The translations under genes and the position numbers were made by a program. 64,000 bases of DNA from NCBI RefSeq assembly GCF_024139115.2, contig NC_085141.1:34044120-34108119 (forward strand), in the 5' to 3' direction. The DNA comes from Armigeres subalbatus (lineage: Eukaryota > Arthropoda > Insecta > Diptera > Culicidae). The notes under the pieces were generated by a model that was not told where the DNA came from, made no database searches, and worked only from the letters and a program-made list of their open reading frames with translations. How positions within the stretch are numbered: position 1 is the first letter of the stretch; each line of letters opens with the position of its first letter. Shown here piece by piece: positions 33,690-44,004 of this stretch.

Positions 33690-34995
33690 ACCCGTCATGT
33701 CCATGCCAGTTCGTAGAGGCCATATGAACGATATTTCTCTCAGTTTTGCCTAATCCAGATGTTCTCGGTTCTCCAAACTGTTCTGGAGTTTAGATCAATT
33801 GGCCTACCAGGTCAACTGCGGTCGATAACTATCCGATATCGGCTAGCCATGTCCATACAAGTCAGTAGAGCCCACGCGTATGATATGCGACTCAGTTATA
33901 TCCTAACCAGATGTTCTAGGTTCTCCAAACTGTTCTGGAGTTTGGATAAATTGGTCTACCAAATCAACTGCGCTCGATAGCTATTAGAAATCGACCAGTC
34001 ACGTCCATACAAGTCCGTAGAGCCTACGCGTATGAATTGCAGCTCAGATATACCCAAACCAGATGTTCTAGGTTTTCCAAACTGTTCTGGAGTTTGGATC
34101 AATTGGTCTACCAGGTCAACTGCGCTCGATAGCTATCCGAAATCGACCAGTCATGTCCATACAAGTCCGTAGAGCCCACGCGTATGATTTGCAGCTCAGA
34201 TATACCCAAACCAGATGTTCTAGGCTCTCCAAACTGTTCTGGAGTTTGGATCAATTGGTCTACCAGGTATCCAAAATCGACCATAGCTATCCAAAATCGA
34301 CCAGTCATGCCCATACAAGTCCGTAGAGCCCACGCGTATGATTTGCAGCTTAGCTATACCCAAATCCAATGTTCTAGGCTCTACAATCTGTTCTGGAGTT
34401 AGGATTATTTGGTCTACCAGGTCAACTGCGCTCGATAACCATCCAAAATCGAGCAGTCATGTCCATACAAGTCCGTAGGGCCTACGCGTATGTTATGCGA
34501 CTTAGTTATATCCTAACCAGATGTTCTATGTTTTCCAAACTGTTCTGGAGTTAGGATCAATAGGTCTACCAAGTCAACTGCGGGTGACAACTGTCTCAAA
34601 TCAATAAGTCAATCCAATCAAAATCTAAGATTCCACGCGTAAGTTTGAAACTTAGATATATGCACACCAGATGTTCTAGGCTCTCCAATCTGTTCTGGAG
34701 TTTGGATCAATTGGTCTACCAGGTCAACTGCACTCGATAGCTATCTGAGATCAACCAGTCATGACCATACAAGTCCGTAGAGCCCATGCGTTTGATATTT
34801 TTCTTAAATCAGATGTTCTCGGTTCTCAAAACTAATGTGGACTTTGAATCACTTGGTCTACCAGGTCAACTGCTCTCGATGCAAATCTGACAGCAAGCAA
34901 TCATATTCATACAAATCCTGGAAACACACGTGTATGATTTGAAATTCAGTAATACCCGAACTAAATGTTCTATGTTTTTCAACTGTTCTGAAGTT
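33690..34995 (+). repeat. Satellite B: about 8.5 tandem ~151 bp units
   Basis: The block CCAGATGTTCTAGGYTCTCC recurs at 33755, 33907, 34059, 34211, 34376, 34517, 34667, 34808 and 34961 (variants). Spacings are 152, 152, 152, 165, 141, 150, 141 and 153. Each unit continues with TCCAAACTGTTCTGGAGTTT (a small hairpin), GGTCTACCAGGTCAACTGCG, a TCCATACAAGTCCGTAGAGC block and CACGCGTATGATTTGCAGCT. The central units are most alike and the edges are diverged. The 165 base unit contains an internal CCAAAATCGACCA duplication. Confidence 0.9.
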
Positions 34996-35247
34996 TGGAT
35001 AAATTGTTCGCAAGTTCTTACAGGAATTCCTCCGGAAGTTGTTCCGAGAATTCTTACCGAAGTACCTGCGGAAGATCCTCCTGGAATTCGTCTGGAAATT
35101 CCTTCAGGAATACCTCCGGAAAGTCGTCCAGGAATTCCTCAGGAAGGTTCTCCAAGAATTCCTCCGAAAGTTCATTCAGGAATTCTTCCGGAAGTTACTC
35201 CAGGAGGTGGATGAATTTCAACTGTAAATTTTGTAGTTCAATTTACG
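34996..35247. repeat. GGAATTCCTCCGGAAG-type array, left part
   Basis: A degenerate array of 12-18 base units such as CAGGAATTCCTCCGGAAGTT. Three overlapping reading frames are open across it, which is expected from a repeat whose unit lacks stop codons. It abuts satellite B and is separated from a second part (35519-35780) by a TIR element. Confidence 0.75.
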
Positions 35248-35518
35248 GAGTGGCTTTCAGTCGTGAATAATGGCGTTGACATATCTATTTCATCACCGAA
35301 GTTTTGATCCGGGGATGGGAAGTTTGTTTTTGGAATTTTTTTCTTTCCTGATTGGACAAAATATAGCTCACTTCGAACACTTTTCGTCACTAATTTTGTC
35401 ACACACTATATAGGGGGTTTTGCAGCCAGAGGATGGGTGATAACATTCCATCCCCGGATTGAAACGTCGGCGATTAAATGAAATTGTCAACGCTTTTATT
35501 TACGACTGAAATCCCCTC
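35248..35518. mobile_element. TIR element, 271 bp with 71 bp arms
   Basis: Left arm 35248-35318 and right arm 35448-35518 are inverted copies: GAGTGGCTTTCAGTCGTGAA against GAGGGGATTTCAGTCGTAAA at the ends, and TTGATCCGGGGATGG against TTCAATCCGGGGATGG at the inner edges. More than half its length is arm, so it would fold back strongly. No transposase and no certain target duplication. It sits in the GGAATTCC-type array. Confidence 0.8.
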
Positions 35519-35780
35519 AGAAAACTGAGTTACTCTAGGAATTCATCCGGAAGTTACTACAGAAGTTCCTCCGGAATTTCCCCCAAAAATATCTCCGGAA
35601 AGTACTCCAGGATTTCCTTCGGAACTTCCTCCAGAAATTCCTCCGAAAGTTCCTCCAGGAAGTTTTCTTGAAGATTCTTCTGGAATTCCTCCGAAAATTC
35701 CTCCAAAAATTCCTCCCGAAGTTTTTCCAATTCCGAAAGCTCCTCCAGGAATTCCTCCGGATGTTCCTCTAGAATTCATT
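35519..35780. repeat. GGAATTCCTCCGGAAG-type array, right part
   Basis: Continues the degenerate array (TTCCTCCGGAA, AATTCCTCCGAAAGTTCCTC) up to the RTE-A copy 4 tail. The minus-strand glycine-rich frame 35543-35779 is a product of the repeat. Confidence 0.75.
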
Positions 35781-35787
35781 CATTTAT

Positions 35788-37935
35788 TCAGACTAAGGCC
35801 GAAGTGGCCTGTGTGGTATATAAGAGTCTTCTCCATTCGGCTCGGTCCATGGCTACACGTCGCCAACCACGCAGTCTACGGAGGATCCGCAAGTCATCTT
35901 CCACCTGATCGATCCGCCTTGCCCGTTGCGCACCTCGCCTTCTTGTGCCCGTCGGATCGTTGTCGAGAACCATTTTCACCGGGTTACTGTCAGATATTCT
36001 GGCTACGTGCCCGGCCTACCGCAGTCGTCAGATTTTCGCGGTGTGAACGATGGATGGTTCTTCCAACAGCTGATGCAACTCGTGGTTCATTCGCCTCCTC
36101 CACGTTCCGTCCGCCATTTGCACCCACCATAGATCGTACGCAGCACTTTCCTTTCGAAAACTCCAAGTGCGCGTTGGTCCTCCACGAGCATCGTCCAGGT
36201 CTCGTGTCCGTAGAGGACTACCGGTCTAATGAGCGTTTTGTAGATAGTCAGTTTAGTACGGTGGCGAACTCTATTCGATCGGAGCGTCTTGCGGAGTCCA
36301 AAGTATGTACGATTTCCAGCCACTATGCGTCTCCGAATTTCTCTGCTGGTATCATTTTCGGCAGTCACCAGTGAGCCCAAGTACCCAAATTATTCTACCA
36401 CCTCGATTTCGTCACCTCCGATGCAAACTCGCGGTGGGTGGCTCACATTGTCTTCTCTTGAACCTCTTCCTATCATGTACTTCGTCTTCGACGTGTTGAA
36501 GACTAGTCCGGTCCGCTTAGCTTCCCTTATCAGTATGATGTAGGCTTTCTCCATCTTCTCAAAGTTACGTGCCAAAATATCTATGTCGTCGGCGAAGTCA
36601 AATAACTGGACGGACTCATTAGAAATTGTACCACTCGTGTTAATCTATTTATTAATTTCGTCAACCGTCGTAGACTAGTACATATAAATATACATAATTT
36701 TTCATTTCTTAATGCTAATATACATAAATTGTGAAATATTTACCATATATCTATATAATAAAAATTAACTAGAGATTAAATAGTACAGATAAAAAATGTT
36801 ATATCTTTTGTCTTATGTGTTGCGATTTCGAATTCTATTAAAATATGTTTTAAGATTCTGCCGAGACATTGTAAAGTCGATAGCTTCGCAGTGTTGATTG
36901 TAAATGTCCATTATTCGATTCAAAGGTCCAAATCCCTGCTCTTCGTATTACCCCTTCCAAAGCGATGTTTAATAGCAGACACGAAAGACCATCACCTTGC
37001 TGTAACCCTCTGCGCGTTTAGAAGGGACTCGAGAATGCCCCTGAAACTCGAACTATGCGCATAACCCGATCGATCGTCGCTTTGATCAACCGTGTTAGTT
37101 TATCCGGAAAACCGTGTTCGTGCATTAGCTGCCATAGCTGGTCCCGATCGATTGTATCATATGCGGCTTTGAAGTCGATGAATAGATGATGTGTGGGCAC
37201 GTTGTATTCGCGGCATTTCTGCATTACTTGGCGAATGGCGAACACCTAGTCCGTGGTGGAGCGTTCACCCATAAAACCCGCCTGGTACTGCCCCACGAAC
37301 TCTCTTGCAATTGGTGCTAGTCGACGGAATAAATTTGGGAGAGTACCTTATAGGCGGCGTTCAGCAATGTGATTGCGCGGTAGTTGCTACAATCCAGCAT
37401 ATCGCCCTTTTTGTAGATGGGACACACGACACCTTCCATCCACTCCTGCGGCAAAACTTCCTCCTCTCAAATCTTGGTAATGACCCAGTGCAGCGCTCTA
37501 GCCAGTGCCTCACCACCGTGTTCAAATAGCTCTCCTGGTAGTTTGTCAAATCCAGGGGCTTTGTTGTTCTTCAGCCGGCCAATCCCCTCCTGGATTTCCT
37601 GGAGATCCGGAGCCGGTCAAATTATGTCCTGCGCCCGTTCTCCCAGGTCCATCAATATACCGCCATCTTCGTCTGCCACATCGCCATTCAGGTGTTCTTC
37701 GTAGTGCTGCCGCCATATATAAGAAGGTTCCCGTTTATGTCCTTACCCATATCGGGCTGTGGCACGTGGCCCTTACGTGAACGGTTTAACTTCTCATAGA
37801 ACTTTCGTGCGTTATTAGCGCGGTACAGTTGCTCCGTCTCTTCACGGTCTCGATCTTCCTGCTGACGCTTTTTCCTCCGGAAAATCGAGTTTTGTCTGTT
37901 TCGCGCCCGTTTATATCGTGCCTCGTTCGCCCTCG
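35788..37935 (-). pseudogene. RTE-A linker and RT remnant
   Basis: Minus-strand order: ARYKRARNRQNSIFRRKKRQ linker (37.9 kb), EQLYRANNARKFYEKLNRSR, then RT pieces with VFAIRQVMQKCREYNVPTHH, FIDFKAAYDTIDRDQLWQLM and GAFSSPF before a stop in the RRGLRQGDG region. After the inserted fragment come the FADD region (about 36590), MARNFEKMEKAY, GSLVTAENDTSREIRRRIVA and the terminal MDRAEWRRLLYTTQATSALV. Several frame breaks, and GQPI... spacing differs from copy 1. Inactive. Confidence 0.8.
36645..36933 (-). mobile_element. Jockey-like 3' end inserted in RTE-A copy 4
   Basis: Shares its sequence with the 3' end of the element at 45655-45930: ATTTCGTCAACCGWCGTAGA, CTAGTACATATA, and TTCTGCCGAGACATTGTAAA plus a TCGCAGTGTTGATT block. 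It is a ~290 bp 5'-truncated copy in the same orientation as its host element. Comparison with intact RTE-A copy 3 shows the insertion point inside ...GTGTTAAT|CCCTGC. At most 3 bp (AAT) is duplicated. Confidence 0.85.
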
Positions 37936-38088
37936 CAACAAATTTCATTCAAATGTGAAATAGATAGGTATAAAAATAATGTTGCTTAAGCTTCAAAATT
38001 TATGAAATGAAAAACAAATGTTGCAAATGTACTGCGGCCATTGATAGTAAGCATGCTGGGGACCACTGATTTTCTGCTATGACCGCCG
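37936..38088 (-). mobile_element. Possible hAT-like end at 38051-38068
   Basis: Read on the minus strand, CAGTGGTCCCCAGCATGC starts at 38068. It resembles the hAT-like end at 32902. A CTGCGGCCATTGATAG block is adjacent. No target duplication found. Confidence 0.3.
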
Positions 38089-38352
38089 CTACCGACCACT
38101 GCTGCTGATCGACCTCGCTGCTGCTGACCAAAGAGCTATCGCTACCATCGTTGAGGTTGAATGATCTACAGCAACTAGACCCAGACGACCACCACCGATG
38201 CTATGGTTTGCCGTTGAGACTGCTACCAGCGGCTTTGTGCTAATGTGTCCGCTCTGGGTGAAATCGTGTTCGAAGTAAGGATAAGATCCATACCCGCAAG
38301 TTGCTGGATTTCCATGTCTGTGCTTGCGATGCATGTACGGAATTGGTTGGTT
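38089..38352 (-). CDS. Candidate host exon, unknown protein
   Basis: An 81-codon frame from ATG at 38334 begins MHRKHRHGNPATCGYGSYPY and FEHDFTQSGHISTKPLVAVS, and ends at TAG (38089-38091). The frame extends upstream to a possible acceptor (GTTTAGAAATTAG|CA, about 38353), adding NQPIPY. Base composition is much less AT-rich than flanks and codon use looks protein-like. The C-terminal third is Ala/Ser-rich. I recognise no domain. It borders TE debris on one side. Could be a last exon of a host gene or an exapted fragment. Confidence 0.3.
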   Translation of the reverse strand, partial: NQPIPYMHRKHRHGNPATCGYGSYPYFEHDFTQSGHISTKPLVAVSTANHSIGGGRLGLVAVDHSTSTMVAIALWSAAARSISSSGR

Positions 38353-39289
38353 TGCTAATTTCTAAACTTTTTGCCAATTATCGATAATAAATATTTGAAA
38401 CTCAGTACTTTCTAAGCAATACAAAGAAGCATTGACTCTTCCTTGATCGAATGGTAAAAAAAAACATTCAAAGTTTATCATATTTTCGTGGCGGTTCCCA
38501 ATTTTCGCAACCGCAATATGTACCCCGGTTATAAAACATAGACGTAGTCCTACGTTAAAAGATTAAGCAGATAAACAGGGAATCAATTTTTCTGAAATGC
38601 GCTTGCGAAACAAGCGACAAAAGAGAACCAACGACAAAGCTTTGTTTTTGTCGGAGATAATAATGACAAAGATCCGAACATTTTTGTCAGCAACAAAAAA
38701 GAAGACAATCTTGTTGCTAACTTTTCATCCCGTTATTTTGCATTATTTCTAGAGCAAATTTTGGTTTTATGCTATCATAGTTTCTGCTTTTATGGAAATA
38801 TTCGAGAATCCAACAATGATTACAATATTAGCATCGTATTCTCGGAAATATCAGAGCATGCGAGGCAAATGATTCTTGTCATATTGTGTTCGGGTTCTGA
38901 TAAAGGTTTGTCGCTAGGTGCGTTTGTCAGTAACAAACTCTGTTGACGACAAAGGGTATATTGTTAGGCGTTGCTCGAATATTGATTCCCTGCAGATAAA
39001 AATATGATATGATAAAAGTTAATATTATTCTATTCCGCATTCAATTGTGTACCTACGAATGTTCTGCAATTTTTATATTCATATTTATATTCATGTAAGT
39101 CAGATCTCGTTTTTGCACCTTTTTTCTCTTCCTGCAATAGAAATATAAGCCGAAGCGTGTGATCATCAGAATTGGTGAAAAATACCAGCATCGTCTAGCT
39201 TTGGCGCTGCCGTTAACCGCCATTATAAAGCGTGCAAAATTGGGTGTGCCAGAAGAATGAATTGATCAACTCAAATAAATTCAGTTGGC
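38353..39289. other. No gene seen
   Basis: AT-rich spacer with no recognised repeat. Confidence 0.5.
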
Positions 39290-39309
39290 TTGTCAAGAGT
39301 TAGCAGAGT

Positions 39310-40325
39310 AGCTCAACGACCTTGCCGAGCGCTCCTCCTCGGCAGGTTTAGTTATCAACGTCAATAAAACCAAATCGTTGGATGTAAACACGGTGACTCC
39401 TTCTAGTTTCACAGTAGCCGGGTAACCAGTGGAGAATGTTGAAAGCTTCCAATATCTTGGTAGCCAAATGGCGTCAGAGGGTGGTACCAAGATCGACATA
39501 GGCGCACGGATCAAGAAAGCAAGGGCTGCCTTTGTGAGTTTAAGGAATATCTGGAAAATTAGGCAGATAAGTGAACGCACCAAAATACGAATTTTCAACT
39601 CTAACGTGAAATCTGTGCTGCTATACGCTAGCGAAACATGGTGTGTATCAGTGGAGAACACTCAACGGCTGCAGGTGTTAATTAACAGATACCTGCGGTA
39701 TATAATTTGGGCCTAGTGGCCTCACAACTAGATCTCAAACATCGAGCTCCATCGTCGTTGTCACCAGAGGCCGATAGCAACAGAAATTCGGGATTGGAAG
39801 TGGGGCTGGGTCGGCCACACTCTACGTAGGGGCGGAAACGAAATCTGTAAAAAAAAGCATTAGACTGGAACCCAGCGGGACATCGCAGCAGAACCCAGAG
39901 GCTCATGGCGGCGAAGCCTCAATAAAGAAATAAAAGAAGTCGACCGAAATCTAACCTGGCAACAGGTTAAAGCGATAGCTGTGCAACGCTCAGGATCTTC
40001 TTCTTCTTCTTGTTGGCATTACACATTGGACAGAGCCGCCTCGCAGCTTAGTGTTCATTAAGCACTTCCACAGTTATTAACTGCGATGTTTCTAAGCCAG
40101 GTTACCATTTTTGATTTCGTATATCATGAGGCTAACACGATGATACTTTTATGCCCAGGGAAGTCGAAGCAATTTCCAATCCGAAAATTGCCTAGACTGG
40201 CACCGGGAATCGAACCCAGCCACCCTCAGCATGGTCTTGCTTTGTAGCGCGCGTCTTACCACACGGCAACGCTCAGGATGGAGATCTTTCAAGTCAGCCC
40301 TTTGCACCACCGGATGTGTACAGGA
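39310..40325 (+). pseudogene. RTE-C RT thumb and C-terminal region, broken
   Basis: Begins after the catalytic aspartates with LNDLAERSSSAGLVINVNKT. It continues in the 95-codon frame VENVESFQYLGSQMASEGGT, IGARIKKARAAFVSLRNIWK and IRIFNSNVKSVLLYASETWC, stopping at TAG after IIWA (39716). A shifted frame then gives GHTLRRGGNEICKKALDWNP, the C-terminal motif of this element type. The SINE separates the last residues. No catalytic part remains. Confidence 0.8.
39997..40265 (-). mobile_element. SINE inserted in RTE-C, 14 bp target duplication
   Basis: GCAACGCTCAGGAT flanks both ends (39983-39996 and 40266-40279). Minus-strand order: head (box B GGTTCGATTCC near 40210), body, and tail AATGCCAACAAGAAGAAGAA. 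Same family as 1834-2128; it lacks a few bases of the CCCCACACT segment. Confidence 0.95.
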
Positions 40326-40357
40326 TCCATAAGTAAGTAAGTAAGTTGTCAAGAGTT

Positions 40358-41802
40358 GAACGTATTAAACTGTCTTTCAATTTCAGGAGTTGAATGCCTG
40401 GAGTTGTTGAGTCGTTCAATTCGCATTCAAGTCAGTTACTTGTTTCCAACCCAAAAGTGGAGTTAAGATGAGAGTTAATATGCAACTGAGAAACCTGGAC
40501 AACGACATCAGTTAGCCTCTGCTTTACATGTTCAGTTCCAGTACGGTGTAGAATACAGCCGGCAATCAAAGGGAAAAGCCCAGAGCGCATTCAAACCCAG
40601 TCAATTGATAGCCGGCCGGTGGCAAGAAGCGGTGAGTTCGTTACGCTATTCTGGTTCTTTTCCCATACCGTGTGTTCGTTTTTGCACATTCCAGTTTGCG
40701 CTTTTGCAGCTCGTTACATTTTGCCACAGCTAACCAGCTGATGTTTGTTTTGGTAACAATGTTTGTACTTTTCTAATTTTGCATGACTGGGATGAAACTG
40801 GCGCAATGCCTGGTTTACTGCACGCTAGGATTAGCTGTTATTGATTCAGTAGAGAATCGATTTCAAACCGTTGATAGCGGTCCGTCACGTCTGAGTAATT
40901 AGCGCTTTCGCGACGCTTCTTGCGTGACTGTATCAGAGTAGGGTAGGAGATGGGTAGGAGATTTTTCACAAGCTATTAAAATGTTCGTATTGAAACCGTA
41001 GAGAGAACATTTTTCTAATGGAACTCACATTTAGCTTCGTACAAAATGTTTTAACAATTAATATCCATTTATATTCCGAATTGTTGTTGAATCCATTTGA
41101 ATTTCGAACTGAAAGAGAAGTTTATTAGATTCGAAAGCCTTTTTGATGGCTTTATGAAATCTAATAAATCAGCCTGTATTTTCTATTTCAAATCTCAATA
41201 TGCGCACTTTGATTAAAAACGGATGGGATCTGAAAACATACGACACTCAGCAAAGCAATTACTCTTCATGGTGGCAGATAATCAAAATAGAGCAAACCAT
41301 GCTGAGCGGAACGCTCGCTGACAGCTGAGACCTACATACTATTTCGCAAAAAAAATGAATAGGCAAGCCAACACTCAACCGTTTTCAACCAGTTTCCGTG
41401 TCATCATGCTACAAGCACCGCACTCAACTCACAAACATGCGGAATGTACATCTACAAATTGCATGCCAACATGCCGAGATAGGTGTCCCCGGTGAGATGA
41501 GACCACGATCTCTGGTGACATCGACGAGGAGAGAGCATGATACCACAGGGAAAGGAAACGATCCCGTTCTTCTGTTGACCGGTGGGTTTCTGATGCGACA
41601 TGGCAAACATTGGTGAAACTAGTTCACGTACAACATCGCTTCATTCCAGCATGTTGGAATTTCAACAAGGGGCTAGCTGAACATCTCCGCTCAGCAATGA
41701 TAGCAAATGCAACCGAAACGGTTCAATGTTTAATTCTTTCAAAAAAAAAATATTCAAAACAAAATTCCACTGTAAAACCCAACCCAACAAGAGTCATTCC
41801 TC
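40358..41802. other. No supported gene
   Basis: A consensus donor GCG|GTGAGT sits at 40631 downstream of a purine-rich, less AT-rich stretch (40540-40630) that could be a 5' exon, but no start, partner acceptor or frame supports it. Frames at 41398-41616 and 41610-41834 show no recognised domain. Confidence 0.4.
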
Positions 41803-41935
41803 GGCCACGCGACTATGAAGCAAGACCATGCTGAAGGTGCCTGGGTTCGATTCTCGGTCCGGTCTAGGAAATTTTCGGGTTGGATATTCTCTCGATGAAT
41901 GTATCATCGTAATAACCTCATGATGAACAAATTAA
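41803..41935 (+). mobile_element. SINE fragment, head and middle
   Basis: Contains AAGCAAGACCATGCTGAAGG, box B GGTTCGATTCTCGG, and the body block ATCGTAATAACCTCATGATG of the same SINE lineage as 1834-2128, with a diverged body. The tail is missing. Confidence 0.7.
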
Positions 41936-42050
41936 AAAATCTCAATGTTTGTTTCTTATTTTCTATTATTTATAATGCACGAGAGAGGCACCATCGCCAT
42001 CAAGATGATCAAGCTGTTTTTAAATCCATTATTTGCATATACTGCAATTA

Positions 42051-42300
42051 GGCCGATACAAATATTTAGTATTTATCTTGTCTCCCCCCCCCTCGGATTT
42101 TTTTGCCAAAAAATAATATTTTGAGGGGGCAACAAAATAAAATTAGGATAATTTGGAGGATTTTCAAAACATTCTTTAACAAATCCGAGAAGTTTTTTGA
42201 TTTTTTTTTATTTTAATATTTATTTTTTATTATCCCCCCCCCCCCCTTGACCTTTAGGAGACCAGTAGGACAAAAAGTTAAATAAATATTTGTAACGGCC
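42051..42300. mobile_element. TIR element family M2, copy 1, TTA-flanked
   Basis: Left end GGCCGATACAAATATTTA and inverted right end GGCCGTTACAAATATTTA. TTA flanks both sides (42048-42050, 42301-42303). The interior holds two poly-C tracts (about 42083 and 42235) and ACCTTTAGGAGACCAGTAGG. TTA duplications fit the PIF/Harbinger type, by family knowledge. Shorter copy at 59211-59385. Confidence 0.8.
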
Positions 42301-42633
42301 TTATTACATTATTACATAGATACCATGATCGAGACCTCGTGTGACCCAAAGCGTAATAAACAAATCCGAAAAACTCTCTCCAACCGGGTACCAATTATGC
42401 CAGCGACGATCTGCGTCAATCGACTGCATACATTCAATGCAATCCTCCAATGCACTGCACATAAACAATCTTTCTCCGTGCGACGTATGTAACCAACGAA
42501 CAAACCAAACATTACAACAACTGAGCATCATCCACCGGATAAATAGGTCAATATTGTTTAGCAAAAGCTATGCGGTTCAGTTATGATCGCAATTATCATC
42601 CTAATTTTTTTTCTCTTGCTTTATTTCTACCAG
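42301..42633. other. No gene seen
   Basis: Overlapping short frames on both strands without recognised motifs. Confidence 0.4.
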
Positions 42634-42728
42634 TTCGCGGAACACTTGCCAGACTGTGAGCACGCCGCAGCATTTTACGAAGATGATCGAGCCCATACTC
42701 GGAAGCATATGGTGTGAAATTCACGGAG
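42634..42728 (+). CDS. Candidate 95 nt internal exon
   Basis: A long T-rich tract and acceptor (TTTCTTGCTTTATTTCTACCAG region, 42606-42633) precede the exon, and GGAG|GTTAGT is a good donor at 42729. One frame is open throughout: SRNTCQTVSTPQHFTKMIEP then ILGSIWCEIHG. Another reads FAEHLPDCEHAAAFYEDDRA and ends in TGA at 42713-42715, so a terminal coding role is also possible. Protein not recognised. Confidence 0.25.
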
Positions 42729-43931
42729 GTTAGTACGCACTTTCTTTATTTTAAACATACATGTTTATTTATTTATTTAATTTTTGGGGGCGCCTCTAGA
42801 TAGTTACAGTGGAACCAAGGTGTTCAAACAATTCCCCATACAATTTGTAGGACTAACATTTATTTGAACTTAATTAATCACTGATTCGGATATTTCAAAT
42901 TAATGAACTTTATTAATCCATATTTTTGTGACACCAATCTAATAATTGAAAAAAGTATAAGTTATTGTATGGCAATAAACACAGCTTTCAACAGAGGAAC
43001 TGCAAACAGTAACTCTGAACACCTTCGTACATTCTACTTACTATCGCTCATTGTTTATCATCATCAATCAAATCCAATGAATTCAATTAATTTCCCATGA
43101 AATCATCCCACTGTGCCTCCCAAAACCAACACATCACTGTTCATTTGTTGCACCTGAACATGATAATTGCCCAACGAAGAAGAACTCCTCTAAATCGCCC
43201 GAATTGAAGTCGGTGCGAGAAAGGTGAAATCTCTTTTTTTTTTTGTGGCGTCCAACAAGTTAGGTATTGGGGTATGGATTTAATTTTCATTTCGTTGATT
43301 CGGGAAAATTTCTCCACCGTGACCTCGCTATACGCATAACGATAATCGTTATAATTATGAAGGAAATCTGGCCCAGGTTGAGTTGATTGTAATGGAAAGT
43401 TTTCGAGCGAGGTGGGGGAAGGTGGTACCATCTTCTTCGCCATTTTCGGAAGTTTTCCCCATTTACGAAGCAATGGGTAATGATGATGATTTAATGCGTC
43501 AAGAGCGCATAAGAGTAAACACCATGACCATCGTTTGGAGTCAGGTGTTACCGTTTATTGTTTTGGAGAACGAGTAAGATGAGGTTCAAATTGATTAATC
43601 TTTACGAGTTTAGCACTGTGGTCAGGTGAGGTCAAATAAATTTAATAACTCAATTTTAATACAGCTTTAAACTCGAATGAATTTTGGAATATCTTACCTA
43701 ATGGAGAGTGTTTGCTTTCACTTTTGATTACATCTTAGAATAAGCAATTGTTTATGGCATTATCCTTTACCTGGAATAGAGAAGAAAGCTCCAATTAGAT
43801 AAAATATTATTGATAGATATACAGAAAGGTTGATAAGAAAATTATTTAGAGCTTAAGAGAACGTTTTCGCTTGTCATAATACGATTTTGCACTATCCCTT
43901 TTTATTCCATCACTTGATTGTAATTTTACAG
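42729..43931. other. No gene seen
   Basis: AT-rich; could be intronic if the exon upstream is real. Minus-strand frame 43141-43473 shows no domain. Confidence 0.45.
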
Positions 43932-44004
43932 ATACGTATTTCGAGTCGAATACGAGACACTGAAGACAATCTCTCTGTTGAGGTCGAATTACGTATCAAC
44001 AGAG
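43932..44004 (+). repeat. Dispersed repeat D1, copy 3 (partial)
   Basis: AATACGAGACACTGAAGACA, then GTTGAGGTCGAATTACGTAT, as in the copies at 22.4 and 31.1 kb. The right half is absent. Confidence 0.65.

Larger units (their letters stand above)
35781..37935 (-). mobile_element. RTE-A copy 4, interrupted
   Basis: On the minus strand the copy runs from the linker (GCGAGGGCGAACGAGGCACG at 37935) to the 3' end GGCCTTAGTCTGAATAAATG at 35781. It is 5'-truncated and contains a Jockey-like insertion at 36645-36933. TTCATTCA lies just outside both ends (about 35773 and 37945) and may be part of a target duplication, though the tail sequence blurs it. Confidence 0.85.
39302..40345 (+). mobile_element. 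RTE-like element RTE-C copy 1, with target duplication
   Basis: TTGTCAAGAGTT flanks it exactly on both sides (39290-39301 and 40346-40357). The element is 5'-truncated inside the RT and ends in an (AAGT)n tract. A SINE (39997-40265) is inserted near its 3' end. A second copy lies at 58350-58830. Confidence 0.92.

Noticed and set aside
33690..34995. CRISPR-like array
   Set aside because: The whole 151 bp unit repeats, with no unique spacers, and the context is eukaryotic.
34930..35270. Three overlapping proline/serine-rich frames
   Set aside because: Products of the stop-free GGAATTCCTCCGGAAG array; three frames open at once shows they are not selected.
32902..38068. A single 5.2 kb hAT element spanning the satellite and RTE-A copy 4
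   Set aside because: The two CAGTG.TCCCC ends face correctly, but no 8 bp target duplication and no transposase remains support it.
40540..40640. 5' exon with GTGAGT donor
   Set aside because: A donor alone without frame, start or acceptor is not enough.
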